Assembly (NCBI GenBank): GCA_951812925.1 | Contig: OX638369.1 | Coordinates: 66,726,228 to 66,790,227, forward strand | DNA length: 64,000 nt | Source of the DNA: Calliopum simillimum | Lineage: Eukaryota > Arthropoda > Insecta > Diptera > Lauxaniidae | Reading direction: 5' to 3' | Shown: piece after piece, positions 23,325-34,299 of the stretch | How positions within the stretch are numbered: the stretch's first letter is position 1 | How the letters are laid out: each line of letters begins with the position of its first letter | Notes under the pieces: generated by a model | What the model was told of the DNA's origin: nothing | What the model saw: the letters and a program-made list of their open reading frames with translations, nothing else | The model's database searches: none | Made by a program: the position numbers and the translations under genes

Positions 23325-24063
23325 ATTTTGTTCGTAATAAAATTTTTAACAAAACCAACACATTAGTTTTTTCCGGCCTTTCCCCAAAATTTCTTTAGTC
23401 CCCAGTGAACCCTCAAATCGGATAAATTCAATAAAACTGTTCTAAAATGCTTAAAAATGGAAAGTTATGCTATTCGCGGGGTTCTCTAGATTGCTGAATC
23501 CAAATATGATGTTGGAAAATGAAAAAACTCAAAATGGCGCCCGGAAAACTGCGTACATACCCATTTTAAGCACCAAAAAAAATCGTTACAGGGAGTTTTA
23601 GCCTAGAAGTCTTGTTATTGTACATTGAATGATTCTATACGGTCGAGGTGGGATATTGTTTTTTATACTATAAAAATTAAAGTTTATAAAAAATTTTTTT
23701 GTGTTGTTGATTTGTTTATTACACAGTCCTGCGTTTTTGAAAAATTAAAAAAGTACGAGATCAGAGTAGGTGGTTTTTATAGATTTTTGCTCGCTGAACC
23801 CGAATATGGCCTCCGATTTGCTCCATCACGTCAAGTTTTTGTACAATTCGAGTTTGAAGTTTTGGGAAAATAATAAAATTTTTCGTATTTTCCGAAAAAT
23901 TTTTTTGGATGTTTCTTTTTTTCTGAAGCGATATATTATATCTAAGTATGTTGTTTTGATTGATATTTAAGTACTTATTTGAAATAAAACTAGCAGTTTT
24001 GTCTATTAAAATGATTTAAAATGAAAAAGGTAACTATAACATTTAGAAACATTTATTTACATT

Positions 24064-24834
24064 TTATTTACATACTTTCTTATGATATCTAGTTTTCTGA
24101 AAAAAAAAACTTCTTTTGGAACTCCTCCTTGAGTGAACAGCGTTCGGGTTATCCCTTTTGAGCATCCAGCAGTAGTCCGCCATCATATGTTCATCCCATT
24201 TGCCTTGATATCTTCTTTCCATTTCCTTGATGTCTTGGTGGAATCTCTCTTCCTGTTGTTCACTGTATTCCCAAAGATTTTCTGGAAAGTAGTCCACGTG
24301 TGAGTGAAGGAAATGAACTTTCAAGCTCATGTTGCAACCTAATTTTTTGAACTTCCACAACATGTTTTCAACGATGTTTCTATAGTTTGCATCTTTTTTA
24401 TTTCCAAGAAAATTTGCAACAACATCTTTGAATGCTATCCATGCTTCCTTTTCTTCTTTCTTCATGTATGTTATAAAGACTTCATCATTTATAAGTTTCC
24501 TTATATCAGGACCAGTAAAAACACCTTCTTGCAACTTTGCCTCGGAAAGACCAGGGAATTTCTCACAGATGTACAGAAAACACTTTCCATTTTTTCGTAG
24601 TGCCTTCACAAATTGTTTCAGTAAGCCTAGTTTTATATGCAGCGGAGGAGGTATGATTTTATTAGGATCAACCAAGCTTTCTTTAATGATATTTTTATCC
24701 CTTTGTTGTGAAACATCTCTAAGAGGCCATTCTTTTCTTACATAATGCTGCTCTCTATCACGACTGTCCCATTCACATAAAAAACATGGGTATTTTGTGT
24801 ATCCAGATTGTTGGCCAAGTATCATACTCATCAT
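24064..24834 (-). CDS. Protein of unknown function inside long inverted repeats
   Basis: An intact 256-codon frame, by far the best-preserved mobile ORF here. An in-frame TAA stands nine bases before the first ATG, so the start is at 24834 unless an upstream exon is spliced in. Visible features: a C-x-x-C pair (CFLCEWDSR, about residues 17-25); PPPLHIKLGLLKQFVKAL (about 62-79); several lysine-rich helices; HFLHSHVDYFPENLW and EEQEERFHQDIKEMERRY toward the end, rich in His and acidic residues; a basic tail. Two AATAAA signals follow the stop. I recall similar arthropod proteins of unknown role, usually longer, so this may be the C-terminal part of a larger transposon-borne protein. No classical DDE triad can be assigned by eye. 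A catalytic or nucleic-acid function is possible but not shown. Confidence 0.65.
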   Translation of the reverse strand: MMSMILGQQSGYTKYPCFLCEWDSRDREQHYVRKEWPLRDVSQQRDKNIIKESLVDPNKIIPPPLHIKLGLLKQFVKALRKNGKCFLYICEKFPGLSEAKLQEGVFTGPDIRKLINDEVFITYMKKEEKEAWIAFKDVVANFLGNKKDANYRNIVENMLWKFKKLGCNMSLKVHFLHSHVDYFPENLWEYSEQQEERFHQDIKEMERRYQGKWDEHMMADYCWMLKRDNPNAVHSRRSSKRSFFFQKTRYHKKVCK

Positions 24835-25130
24835 ACTTTTTTAGTCCAAATAGACGAAACGGCTAGTTTTATTTCAAATAAGTACTTAAATATCAATCAA
24901 AACCACATACTGAGATATAATATATCGTTTCAGAAAAAAAAAAAATCCACAAAAAATTTCTGAAAATACGAAAAATTTTATTATTTTTCCAAAACTTCAA
25001 ACTCGAATAGTACAAAAACTTGACGTGATGGAGCAAATCGGAGGCCACATTCGGATTCAGCAAGCAAAAATCTATAAAAATCACCTACTCTGATCTCGTA
25101 CTTTTTTTCATCGCCGGACTGTGTTATTAA

Positions 25131-25458
25131 AGCAATAACTATAAAAAGATAATACAACTGCTATAACTCAGTCAATTTTGTTCGAAGCATTATCATTGGT
25201 ATACTTGTTAGAAGCGCTATTAATCACTCTTTGTCAACGTGGAAAAATAAAATTGATCGAACTTGACGTCATAGAAATATATTGATGTATATGAAGCTTA
25301 TAAATTAACGAATAACGCGGCAACGGCCGCAAGGGAAAAAAAAATAATTGAGTTTTTCGTGTTCAGCGACCTCAAATTAGTTTAGAAAAAAAGGTTTGCA
25401 AAATGTTGCAAATATTTTTAATTTTGAGTTGTATTAACTTTTTATAGTTATTGCTTAA
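25131..25458. mobile_element. Short MITE related to the 476-1963 foldback
   Basis: AGCAATAACTATAAAAAG at 25131 and CTTTTTATAGTTATTGCTT ending at 25458. The body matches the inner right arm of the 476-1963 element (about 1515-1835, for example TTGGTATACTTGTTAGAAGC and GTTCAGCGACCTCAAATTAG). It interrupts the right arm of the long-inverted-repeat element; the uninterrupted left arm shows the empty site near 23715. Confidence 0.8.
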
Positions 25459-25860
25459 ATAATAAACAAATCAACAACACAAAAAAATTTTTGATAAACT
25501 TTAATTTTTATAGTATAAAAAACAATATCCCACCTCGACCGTATAAAATCATTCAATGTAACAAGACTTCTAGGCTAAAACCCCCTGTAACGATTTTTTC
25601 CCATTTTTGGTGCTTAAAATGGGTATGTACGCAGTTTTCCGGGCGCCGTTTTGAGTTTTTTCATTTTTCAACATCATATTTGGATTCAGCAATCTAGAGA
25701 ACCTCGTGAATAGCATAACTTTCCATTTTTAAGCATCTTAGAACAGTTTTATTGAATTTATCCGATTTTGAGGGTTCACGGGGGACTAAAGAAATTTTGG
25801 GGAAAGGCCGGAAAAAACTAATGTGTTGGTTTTGTTCAAAATTTTATTACGAACAAAATT

Positions 25861-26395
25861 AACTTTCTTTGTTAAGGTTTTTCCTTTTCATTTTATATTG
25901 AATAACTTTGATTTTATTCATAATTTTTGATTTATTGTTAAAAGCAGTAACTCACTTTTTTTTTAAAAAAATTTAAATTGAAAAGACCTAACACACAAAA
26001 CTACACAAAAAACCAAGAAAATAAAAAAAAAATCCTAGAATGAAAATTGTTGATAGTTTTTGTTGTAAATTGCATTTAAAGCTTTTTTAAATGTTTGGCG
26101 TATCAAATTTTATTCAGTTTTTTCCATCTCCTGTAAAGTATTGAAAATGTGAGTTACGCCTTTTCCATATTAAGCTAACGATATATACTTTTGCATACCT
26201 GCCACGCCTCCTTCTCTGCGTTACAAACGGAAAGACAAAGTGATTATACCATGGGTGTAGGGTATAAAAAGAACAAACAATTTTAAATGTCAAAGAAAAA
26301 ATAAAAAAAATTTTTAAAAAAATATTTTTCCGCCATCCTTGGGTTTTGAACCCAGACACAACTTAACGATGTCTGCCAAATTTTAATTGTTCTCA
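25861..26395. other. AT-rich intron DNA with fragments of composite repeat
   Basis: 26195-26265 matches the CTGCCACGCCTCC to TGTAGGGTATA end of the composite element. A possible degenerate tRNA-like B box (GGGTTCAAAACCC, complement, 26341-26353) follows. No gene was seen. Confidence 0.45.
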
Positions 26396-26411
26396 GTTCG
26401 TCGAAAATCAT

Positions 26412-27038
26412 ATGAAATAAATTTCAATAGAACAACTAGTAAGGGTGTAACCTTTGGCCTAGCCAAACATTAAATACCCTACACTGCAGTATTTTTCAAA
26501 TATTGCTCATTTGGGAGGTGCCACGCCCTTTTCCGAGTTCACCCAGTTTTTTCTCAGAGCGTGAATTTATAGTTCTTAGTGTCTGAGCGAAATTTAGTTC
26601 GATTATCTCAAAAAACTCTTGCAGTGCACGCCCTCTTGTCCGAATACATTTAGATTTTTTCAGAGCTTGCGCTAACATTTCGTAGTATTTATGTGTATGT
26701 CGATTGCATTGTCGTGAAAAATACTCCGAAATTTCGAATATATTTTTTGTATGGGCAGTAGGCGTGTCCGTTGACCGGTGTCGCTCATTTTCAATCCCAC
26801 GAGCTAACTTTGACAACGGAGGCTGTGCACTAAATTTCACTGAATTATCTTGCTCAGTTTTCCCAGAAAGTGTATTTCCACGCACACCCAGCCAAACAGC
26901 CAGCCAGACAGACGCACATGGCTAAATCGACTCAGGAGGTGACGCTGATCAAGAATATATATACTTTTCTATATCCGCCACGCCTCCTTCTCCGCGTTAC
27001 AAACGGAAGGACAAAGTGAATATACCCTGGGTGTAGGG
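26412..27038 (+). repeat. Composite tandem-repeat element, copy C2
   Basis: It begins GTAAGGGTGTAACCTTTGGC, contains TAGCCAAACATTAAATACCC, then about one and a half 150-bp monomers and the conserved tail ending GGTGTAGGG. The tail is cut by the hAT-type element at 27039 and resumes after 29228 (TATAATAAG). Confidence 0.7.
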
Positions 27039-27229
27039 CAGGGGTTGAAATAAGAAAAAGTTATTACTGCAGAATTTTTTTTTTGTATATATTTGTAATT
27101 TTTAGCAAAATTCTTTGAAGGTCTTATTCAAGTGATTAATATTAAATATTAATATTAAATAACAGATATCATGCCAATGGTTCAATTTAAAATTGAAAAT
27201 TTATAGCGAAATTTTCTTAGAATGCATTT

Positions 27230-28959
27230 GGGTCATTTCATCTCAAATCGTCCAGGCAGAATTTTTTTTTTGCATATTATGTTTTTAATAGTTTCTACAT
27301 TGAAATCGATGAGACACGTATTTTTTCCTTTTGCTTGATTTTGAGTTCTTTCGTCGTGGGGAATTTTTTAAAATTCGTCTACAAACTCGATTTTGCGCTA
27401 TTGTCGCATGTCAATTTTCACGGAAAATGTGATAACTTTGCGAAAAAACGTCCGATCTTCGTAATTTTTGGTATGTTTGTAGCTAAGAGGTTCCTCTAAA
27501 AGAAAAAAATATGATACAGGGTATATTTCAAAAAATAATTTTTATATCGTCATTTGAAAAAAAAAAATCAAAAAATTTTTGACTTGAAAAATTTCCAATT
27601 GCATCAGTTTTTTTTTTCTTCATATTTTTTTTTTTAAATAGCCATACATATAAACAATATTATGTAACAGCCTCTATTAGCCCAAATTCGTTGTTTGGGA
27701 ATTATGATTTTTTGAAAAAACAGTCCCAATTATTTAGTAATTTTGGGCTTCATTCATGATATATGTTATCATTTAGTCAAAAGTAGCTCAATCGTTATCA
27801 TATTTTGTCTGTCAGCAGTCAAAGGTCCGTTCTAGAAGAAAAAATCATGAAGTGTAGTACATTTTTGGATATTTTTGTTATAACCGTCTTTAAAATAGAA
27901 AAAAAAATCAAATGACTTTTAGCCCGAAAATTTTAGCATTGCTACGATTTGTCCATTCTTTATTACTGTTTTTGTATATCAAGTTGTAAATAGACAATTT
28001 TCAGAAGCATACTCCAAATGTGGCTGTCAAATTACTTGAAGCTCGTGACGTACAAAAGTTCAGAAAGAACAAGAAGACCCAGTGGAGCAATGTTGCAGCA
28101 ATAATCAAATTACTCGAATAAATGTACCTACTTGCATGGAGTTTGAAAAATAATATTGAATAAAAAACGAAATTAAGGTATGAATAAAGCTTCTGAAAAT
28201 TGTCTTTTTACAAATTGATATACAAAAACAGTAATAAAGAATGGACAAATCGTAGCAATGTTAAAATTTTTGGGCTAAAAGTCATTTCATTTTTTTTTCT
28301 ATTTTAAAGACGGTTATAAAAAAAAAAAATGTACTACACTTCATGATTTTTTCTTCTAGAACGGACCTTTGACTGTTGACAGACAAAATATCATAACGAT
28401 TGAGCTACTTTTGACGAAATGATAACATATATCATGAATGAAGCCCAAAATTACTAAATAATTGGGACTGTTTTTTAAAAAAATCATAATTCCCAAACAA
28501 CGAATTTGGGCTAATAGAGGCTGTTACATAATATTGTTTATATGTATGGCTATTTAAAAAAAAAATATGAAGAAAAAAAAACTGATGCAATTGGAAATTT
28601 TTCAAGTCAAAAATTTTTTGATTTTTTTTTTTCAAATGACGATATAAAAATTATTTTTTGAAATATACCCTGTATCATATTTTTTTCTTTTAGAGGAACC
28701 TCTTAGCTACAAACATACCAAAAATTACGAAGATCGGACGTTTTTTCGCAAAGTTATCACATTTTCCGTGAAAATTGACATGCGACAATAGCGCAAAATC
28801 GAGTTTGTAGACGAATTTTAAAAAATTCCCCACGACGAAAGAACTCAAAATCAAGCAAAAGGAAAAAATACGTGTCTCATCGATTTCAATGTAGAAACTA
28901 TTAAAAACATAATATGCAAAAAAAAAATTCTGCCTGGACGATTTGAGATGAAATGACCC
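27230..28959. mobile_element. Near-perfect 1.7-kb foldback element with short coding loop
   Basis: GGGTCATTTCATCTCAAATC at 27230 and its complement ending at 28959, with ATTT on both sides (27226-27229, 28960-28963). The arms, about 790 bp each, appear almost identical, for example CGTCCGATCTTCGTAATTTT and GTTATCATTTAGTCAAAAGT. A unique loop of about 170 bp (28010-28180) separates them; see the separate entry for it. The arms carry no gene. Confidence 0.85.
28006..28122 (+). pseudogene. Possible terminal exon in the palindrome loop
   Basis: After a pyrimidine-rich ATTTTCAG the loop reads KHTPNVAVKLLEARDVQKF, continues RKNKKTQWSNVAAIIKLLE and then TAA; AATAAA occurs twice within the next 80 bases. 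Acceptor, short basic C-terminus, stop and polyadenylation signal together look like the last exon of a gene, perhaps the element's lost transposase. The protein is too short to classify. Confidence 0.35.
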
Positions 28960-29236
28960 ATTTATAAAAATATGTTTAAAGTAGAGTTGCCGAGTACTTA
29001 TTGTGGTTGCTACATATTAGCCCAAATTGGTAAGGTTAGACAACTAAAACAATGGTTATAAGCGAAATAAAATAAGTATTTAGCTTCAACGATTAACGCA
29101 AAACAAAGTAATATGAATTTGGTTGAAAATTATTATTACAATTTTTAACAATATTCTGAAGTTATTACTGCAAATTTGAAGTTATTACTGCAGAAATAGG
29201 GTATTATTACAGCTTATTTCAATGCCTGGTGTAGGG

Positions 29237-29576
29237 TATAATAAGTTGTACGGCCGATGTACATACAGCCCATGTACAGTAGATAGTATCACAAAAAAAA
29301 AGTTCGAATGACCACCCACAGTTTGAAAGCTACTATTGAAAGAATTTTAAGGAAAAAAACAATTTTTTTTTTTCGGCCTCTAAATTCGATGCGGTTTTGT
29401 TTTTTCTCCACCATTTGACGTCCGATCCACAAGTATAGTATATCGTTGTAAATGTCTCAACATGGGCTACATTTCAATCATAGAAGTCATTTATCTCAGA
29501 TTTTTTTTTTCGACTAGTTGTACTCATTATCTCAGTTTCTACCACCCTAAGGTGCCAAGGACACCTTATTTAATTA
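29237..29576. other. No gene; short TGTACAGCCCATGTACAG fragment
   Basis: Near 29258-29280, GTACGGCCGATGTACATACAGC and CCCATGTACAG resemble the repeat array at 41050-41500. The rest is unremarkable AT-rich DNA. Confidence 0.4.
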
Positions 29577-31306
29577 CACTATGCAACAGCCAAATCTCCC
29601 AGTGAATGCCACTATCCATTTCATATGCTGATTCCGAAAATCGCATTATTTTTTTTTTTTTTTTCGTGTCGTTTTCGAGATATCGGTCATTTTCGGTTTT
29701 CGGACCAAAAAGAAAAGATAGTTCCATTTAAATACAAATATCTCAAGAACTAATGTTTGTATTCAAATGCATTACATGTCATATTAAAGGTAATTAAATT
29801 ACCTACAAATGATATTCACATCACTTTTTGGTTGGTTTGTTAGTTTCGGCAAAATAAATTGATTTCTAAAAAAACATTTTTTTTTTTCGAAAAAATTAAC
29901 AAAAAATCAAAATCAACTGCAGATTTATACAAGAAGAAATAACTTTTTTATAATTTTTTTTATTTTTGTATCATAGACTATATATTTGTGAAGAAAATAT
30001 GATACTACTTAAAAAAATCGATGGGAAAATTCAAAAGTTGTATACAATTCATTGATAAATTACTAAAATGCGTTTTTGCCTATTTTTTTCGGTTTTTTTT
30101 TTAGTAAACTGTCGATAATTTAAAACTTTTTTTAAAACACATGAGAAAATCCAAAAAATTCTTAAAGTTAGCGTTAAAAAAAAAATACCCTTGTCTCGTC
30201 GTTTTTCTCCAGCACGTCAGATTTTTTTTTAATCGATTTTTGAAGTTTTTTAATCCACTGTACATGAAAAAAACAAAAACAACACATTCTTGTGTTAAAT
30301 CGATGCAAATAACTGTATGATCCTTACATTTGAGGTGTATCATGTGTTCAGTAAACTTATGCAGGATATTACGAGGAATATTTTGTAGAAAATTTTAACC
30401 CTCTAAGACCCTTACATGTGGGTAATTTTGACCCCTTCACATTTAGGTTAAAAGACCTACATGTGGGGGTTTTAGAGGGTTAAAATTGTGTACAAAAATA
30501 TTCCTCGTAATATCCTGCATAAGTTTACTGAACACATGATACACCTCAAATGTAAGGATCATATAGTTATTTGCATCGATTTAACACAAGAATGCGTTAT
30601 TTTTGTTTTTTTCATGTACAGGGAATTAAAAAACTTCAAAAATCGATTAAAAAAAAATCTGACGTGCTGGAGAAAAACGATGAGACACGGGTATTTTGTT
30701 TTAACGCTAACTTTAAGAATTTTTTTGATTTTCTCATGTGTTTTACAAAAAGTTTCAAATTATCGACAGTTTACTAAAAAAAACCGAAAAAAATAGGCAA
30801 AAACGCATTTTAGTAATTTATCAATGAATTGTATACAACTTTTGCATTTTTCCATGGATTTTTTTAAGTGGTATCTAATTTTCTTCACAAATATATAGTC
30901 TATGATACAAAAACAAAAAAAGTTGTTTCTTCTTGTATAAATCTGCAGTTGATTTTGATTTTTTGTTAATTTTTTCGAAAAAAAAAAATGTTTTTTTTAG
31001 AAATCACTTTATTTCGCCGAAACTAACAAACCAACCAAAAAGTGATGTGAATATTATTTGTACGTAATTTAATAACCTTTAATATGACTTATAAAACGTT
31101 TAAATACAAATATTGGTTCTTGAGATATTTGTATTTAAATGAAACTATCTTTTTTTTTTTGGTCCGAAAACCGAAAATGACCGATATCTCAAAAACGACA
31201 CGAAATAAAAAAAAAATAATGCGATTTTCGGAATCAGCAATTTTACATATAAAATGAATAATGGCATTCCCTGGGGAAAAAATTTTTACTCATTTGTTGC
31301 ATAGTG
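29577..31306. mobile_element. Foldback element with CACTATGCAACA termini
   Basis: CACTATGCAACA at 29577 and its complement ending at 31306 bound two arms of about 840 bp meeting near 30430, where CCTACATGTGGGGGTTTTAG repeats lie. The arm sequence (CCGAAAATGACCGATATCTC, GGTAATTAAATTACC) is shared with 6694-7400 and 13990-15352. ORFs 30101-30343 and 30488-30796 are the same sequence on the two arms. Confidence 0.82.
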
Positions 31307-31426
31307 TTATTAAATATAATTGAAGCCCACAAAAAATCATAAAATTCATCTCTGGGAAGTTTTCTCAAATTGTTGAAATTGAAGAAGTTAGCGAATCGAA
31401 AAGCTGATTACAAAATATCGATACCT

Positions 31427-32365
31427 TTGAGCGCTATATTCCTATCTCCACTTTTTGCGATTTTGAGATTTTTGCAGTTATGGTATCCTTGTGGGCTTCT
31501 TTACCGAGTGGAAAACTGTGTGATGTCAAAATGCCACTAAAATACCAAAATATTTGGTAATTAAGAAAAATCCTATCTCCAAGCTGTAATTTTTTGAAGA
31601 GCGCTACTGTCTTATCTCCACGGAATATTCAAAAAAGTCACATTTTCAAAATTTTTTTTATTTTTTGTTTTTTCCTGTTTTCTTTGCGTTTCATGACTTT
31701 TCGCGAGATTTTAGTGAACAAATTTTGTTACACCCAAGGGTCCCCCCCCTCTTATGTGCCGGAACCAAGAATTAAAAAAAAAAATTAGTTTTTTTCGTGT
31801 TTTCTGCGCGTTTCATGACATTCTACGCCATTTTAGTGGAAAAAATTCGAAAAAATTTACTAAATGTATCATTTATCTAAGAATAGTGCAATTCTTTATA
31901 AGGACAAAAGTAATGGCATACTATAAATTGTCTGGGATTTCGTTAGAAATTAATATTATTGGTTAAAAACATTAAATTATGTTAAAATATATCATGGGTA
32001 ACATTATTGCATCTATCGTTATATCAAAATAGCAGCCACTGTTTGAAATCTTCTTTTTGCATTTCCCAACAATTGAGGAGTGGCCGTACCAAAGAGCCTA
32101 AGTACCATTTCGAGGCAAAAGTAGTGTCATAATATGAAACGGGAGGCATATTGTTAGAAATTAATAAAAATGTTTTCTGTTTTCAATTAAAAATTTTCTT
32201 GATAGTGTGAAATTGGTGTCATTATGCTGAAAAAATTAGAACAGTCAAATAACAGACTATTAGGCACATAAAAAGTATGACATTACTTTTGCACAATGGT
32301 ACTTAGGCCTTTTGGTACGGCCAGTCCTCAATTGAAAAAATGGAGATAGGACTATAGCGTTCTAA
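31427..32365. mobile_element. Foldback MITE with GAGCGCTATA termini, copy B
   Basis: TTTGAGCGCTATATTCC at 31427 and GGACTATAGCGTTCTAA ending at 32365; CGATAC occurs just outside both ends. The left portion matches 14780-14970 in inverse orientation. A smaller palindromic MITE (32070-32335) is nested inside. The open frames at 31594-31966 are not conserved. Confidence 0.75.
32070..32335. mobile_element. Small palindromic MITE carrying the CAAAAGTARTGTCATA module
   Basis: CAATTGAGGAGTGGCCGTAC at its left end pairs with GTACGGCCAGTCCTCAATTG at its right end. Inside, CCTAAGTACCATT and CAAAAGTAGTGTCATA are inverted as TATGACATTACTTTTG and AATGGTACTTAGG. Confidence 0.7.
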
Positions 32366-32516
32366 GGTCTCGATACGAAAAACAGGATGTTTCAAAAACC
32401 CTTTAAGACAATGAAATTTTTTTTTTTATTTATTTGCATGCTGTTTGAAATGTTAAATGTTAAAAAAAAATATTGCATAGTCTTAGGGGGCGATATTAGT
32501 TTTTGAAACATAGGGG

Positions 32517-32935
32517 AGAATGGGGAGTTGTGCGACAGGTTTGGTTTCAGGGAAAAAAAACTATGAAATTATTTTTTTTTAGCATATCAGTATTCAGAAT
32601 TTCTAGTATGCCTCAAAACGCAACTTCTGCCTAATGGGTTCGGTTGAAATTTAAAAACATCTAAAAGCTTTGCTTGTTAGCGCAAAAGACGCGTTTTTGG
32701 GGAGTTGTGCAACAAAATTTTAAATTAAAGAAAATTACATATTTTGATGTATATTCTTTACGTAATTTATTTGTGAACAATGGTAAAGTTGAAAATCATA
32801 TTGAATATCAAAAAAAAAAAAAAAAAACAAAGTCCAATCAATCCAATTCCAAGTGAATAAGGGTGTAGAAGCTGTCTGTTTAATTCGCTGGTGATGATTT
32901 GACTGCCTTTTTCTTATTTTGTTGCGCAACTCCCC
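32517..32935. mobile_element. Possible MITE with GGGGAGTTGTGC ends
   Basis: GGGGAGTTGTGCGACA near 32523, a direct copy GGGGAGTTGTGCAACA at 32698 and an inverted GTTGCGCAACTCCCC near 32920-32935. It is not coding. Confidence 0.5.
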
Positions 32936-33216
32936 ACTTTCTACATATTCAAAATGGCCACCGTGGTATCGATACATCAAATGTTTATGCATCATTACTT
33001 TCATGAGTTGAAAGGATATTCACAAAGGAATGTTTTATATATATGTACTGAACTTTATGATCAGCTTCAACAAGTGACTGAAAACACCGCAAACACAGGA
33101 GGCCAACGAAACTTTCCGACAAGTTTTTCAACGCACAATAAAGAGCGACACGAAGAATATGTATTGACGTGACGTGTGCTGGTGAAAAAGTTAGATCGTA
33201 ACGAGACAAACAATTG

Positions 33217-33270
33217 AATGTCGAATGACAGTAGTTGTAATGTGTCCAACTACTGTCATTTGACATTCAT
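33217..33270. repeat. Short hairpin
   Basis: AATGTCGAATGACAGTAGTTG is followed by a nine-base loop and the complement CAACTACTGTCATTTGACATT; one or two mismatches. It could fold strongly in RNA. Confidence 0.6.
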
Positions 33271-33299
33271 CGACGTGTTGCACAACTCGCTCTGAAGTG

Positions 33300-34299
33300 T
33301 ATATGTTCTTGATCAGCGTCACCTCCTGAGTCGATATAGCCATGTCCGTCTGTCTGGCTGGGTGGCTGAGTGGCTGGGTGGCTGGCTGGCTGTGTGTGAA
33401 AATACATTTTTTGGGAAAACTGAGTAAGATAGTTCAATGAAATTTGGTACACTACCTTCGTCGTCAAAGTTAGCTCGTGGGATTGAAAATGAGCGAAATC
33501 GGTCAACGGACACGCCAACCGCCCATACAAAAAATATATTTAAAATGCAACTTTAGGAGCATTTTTCACGACAATGCCATCAAAATACACACAAAAACTA
33601 CGAATTGTGAGTGCAAGCTCTGAGAAAAAACTGGGGATATTTGGACAAGAGGGCGAAGCACCTCCCATATAAGCAAAAGCTTCAAAACGCCATACCAAAA
33701 GCGATTTTTGAGATAATCAGATACTAAGAACTATAAATGCAAGCTCTGAACAAAAACTAAGTGAAATTGGACAAGAGGGCGTGGCACCTCACATATAAGC
33801 AAAAGCTTCAAAATGGTATACTGAAAGCGTTTTTCGAGATAATCCAACTAAATTTTATTCAGTCAGATATTAAGAACTACAAATGCAAGCTCTGAGCAAA
33901 AACTGGGTGAAATCAGATAAGAGGGCGTGGCACCCCCCATATAAGCAAAAGTTTCAAAATGATATACTGAAAGAATTTTTTGGAGATAATCACACTAAAT
34001 TTCACGCAAACAACAAGGACTGTAAATGCACATTCTGAGCTAAAACTAGACGAACTCTGACAAGAGGGCGTGGCACATCCCATACAAGCAAAAGCTTCAA
34101 AATGCTATACTGACGTTTTTTGAGTTAATCGAACCAAATTTTACTCAGACACTAAGAACTATAAATGCTAGCTCTGCGCAAAAACTGGGTGAACTCGGAC
34201 AAGAGAGTGTGGCACTTCCCTTATAAGCAAAATTTTCAAAACACTGCAGTGTAGGGTATTTAATGTTTGGCCAGGCCAAAGGTTACACCCTTACTAGTT
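33300..34299 (-). repeat. Composite tandem-repeat element, copy C3
   Basis: Inverted orientation: it begins with the conserved tail (GATCAGCGTCACCTCCTGAG, CTGTCTGGCTGGGTGGCTG), then about five monomers of roughly 120-150 bp each with GAGGGCGTGGCACCTC and CAAAAGCTTCAAAA, and closes with TGCAGTGTAGGGTATTTAAT and TTGGCCAGGCCAA. It joins directly to copy C4. Confidence 0.75.

Larger units (their letters stand above)
23325..25860 (-). mobile_element. Long-inverted-repeat element carrying a single gene
   Basis: TTTTGTTCGTAATAAAATTT near 23326 and its complement ending at about 25859 begin arms of about 680 bp. The left arm runs to about 24010 and the right arm starts at about 24850. Matching blocks lie in order, for example CTAGAAGTCTTGTTA, GTCGAGGTGGGATATTG and GATTGATATTTAAGTACTTA. 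The right arm is interrupted at 25131-25458 by a MITE. Between the arms sits one open gene on the minus strand (24064-24834) with AATAAA signals just after its stop. A target duplication could not be identified. Confidence 0.75.
27039..29228. mobile_element. hAT-type element, 8-bp duplication GTGTAGGG
   Basis: Ends CAGGGGTTGAAATAAG (27039) and CTTATTTCAATGCCTG (ending 29228). GTGTAGGG flanks both sides exactly (27031-27038, 29229-29236). The CAGGG start and 8-bp duplication are typical of hAT transposons. Without the nested palindrome the element is only 460 bp, so it is a non-autonomous MITE. TTATTACTGCAG is repeated near both ends. Confidence 0.82.

Noticed and set aside
24428..24745. 105-codon plus-strand frame inside the gene at 24064-24834
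   Set aside because: Antisense shadow; the minus-strand protein has clear polyadenylation signals and composition of a real protein.
30101..30796. Similar 80-100 codon frames on both sides of a palindrome
   Set aside because: They are the two arms of one foldback read in either direction, not two genes.
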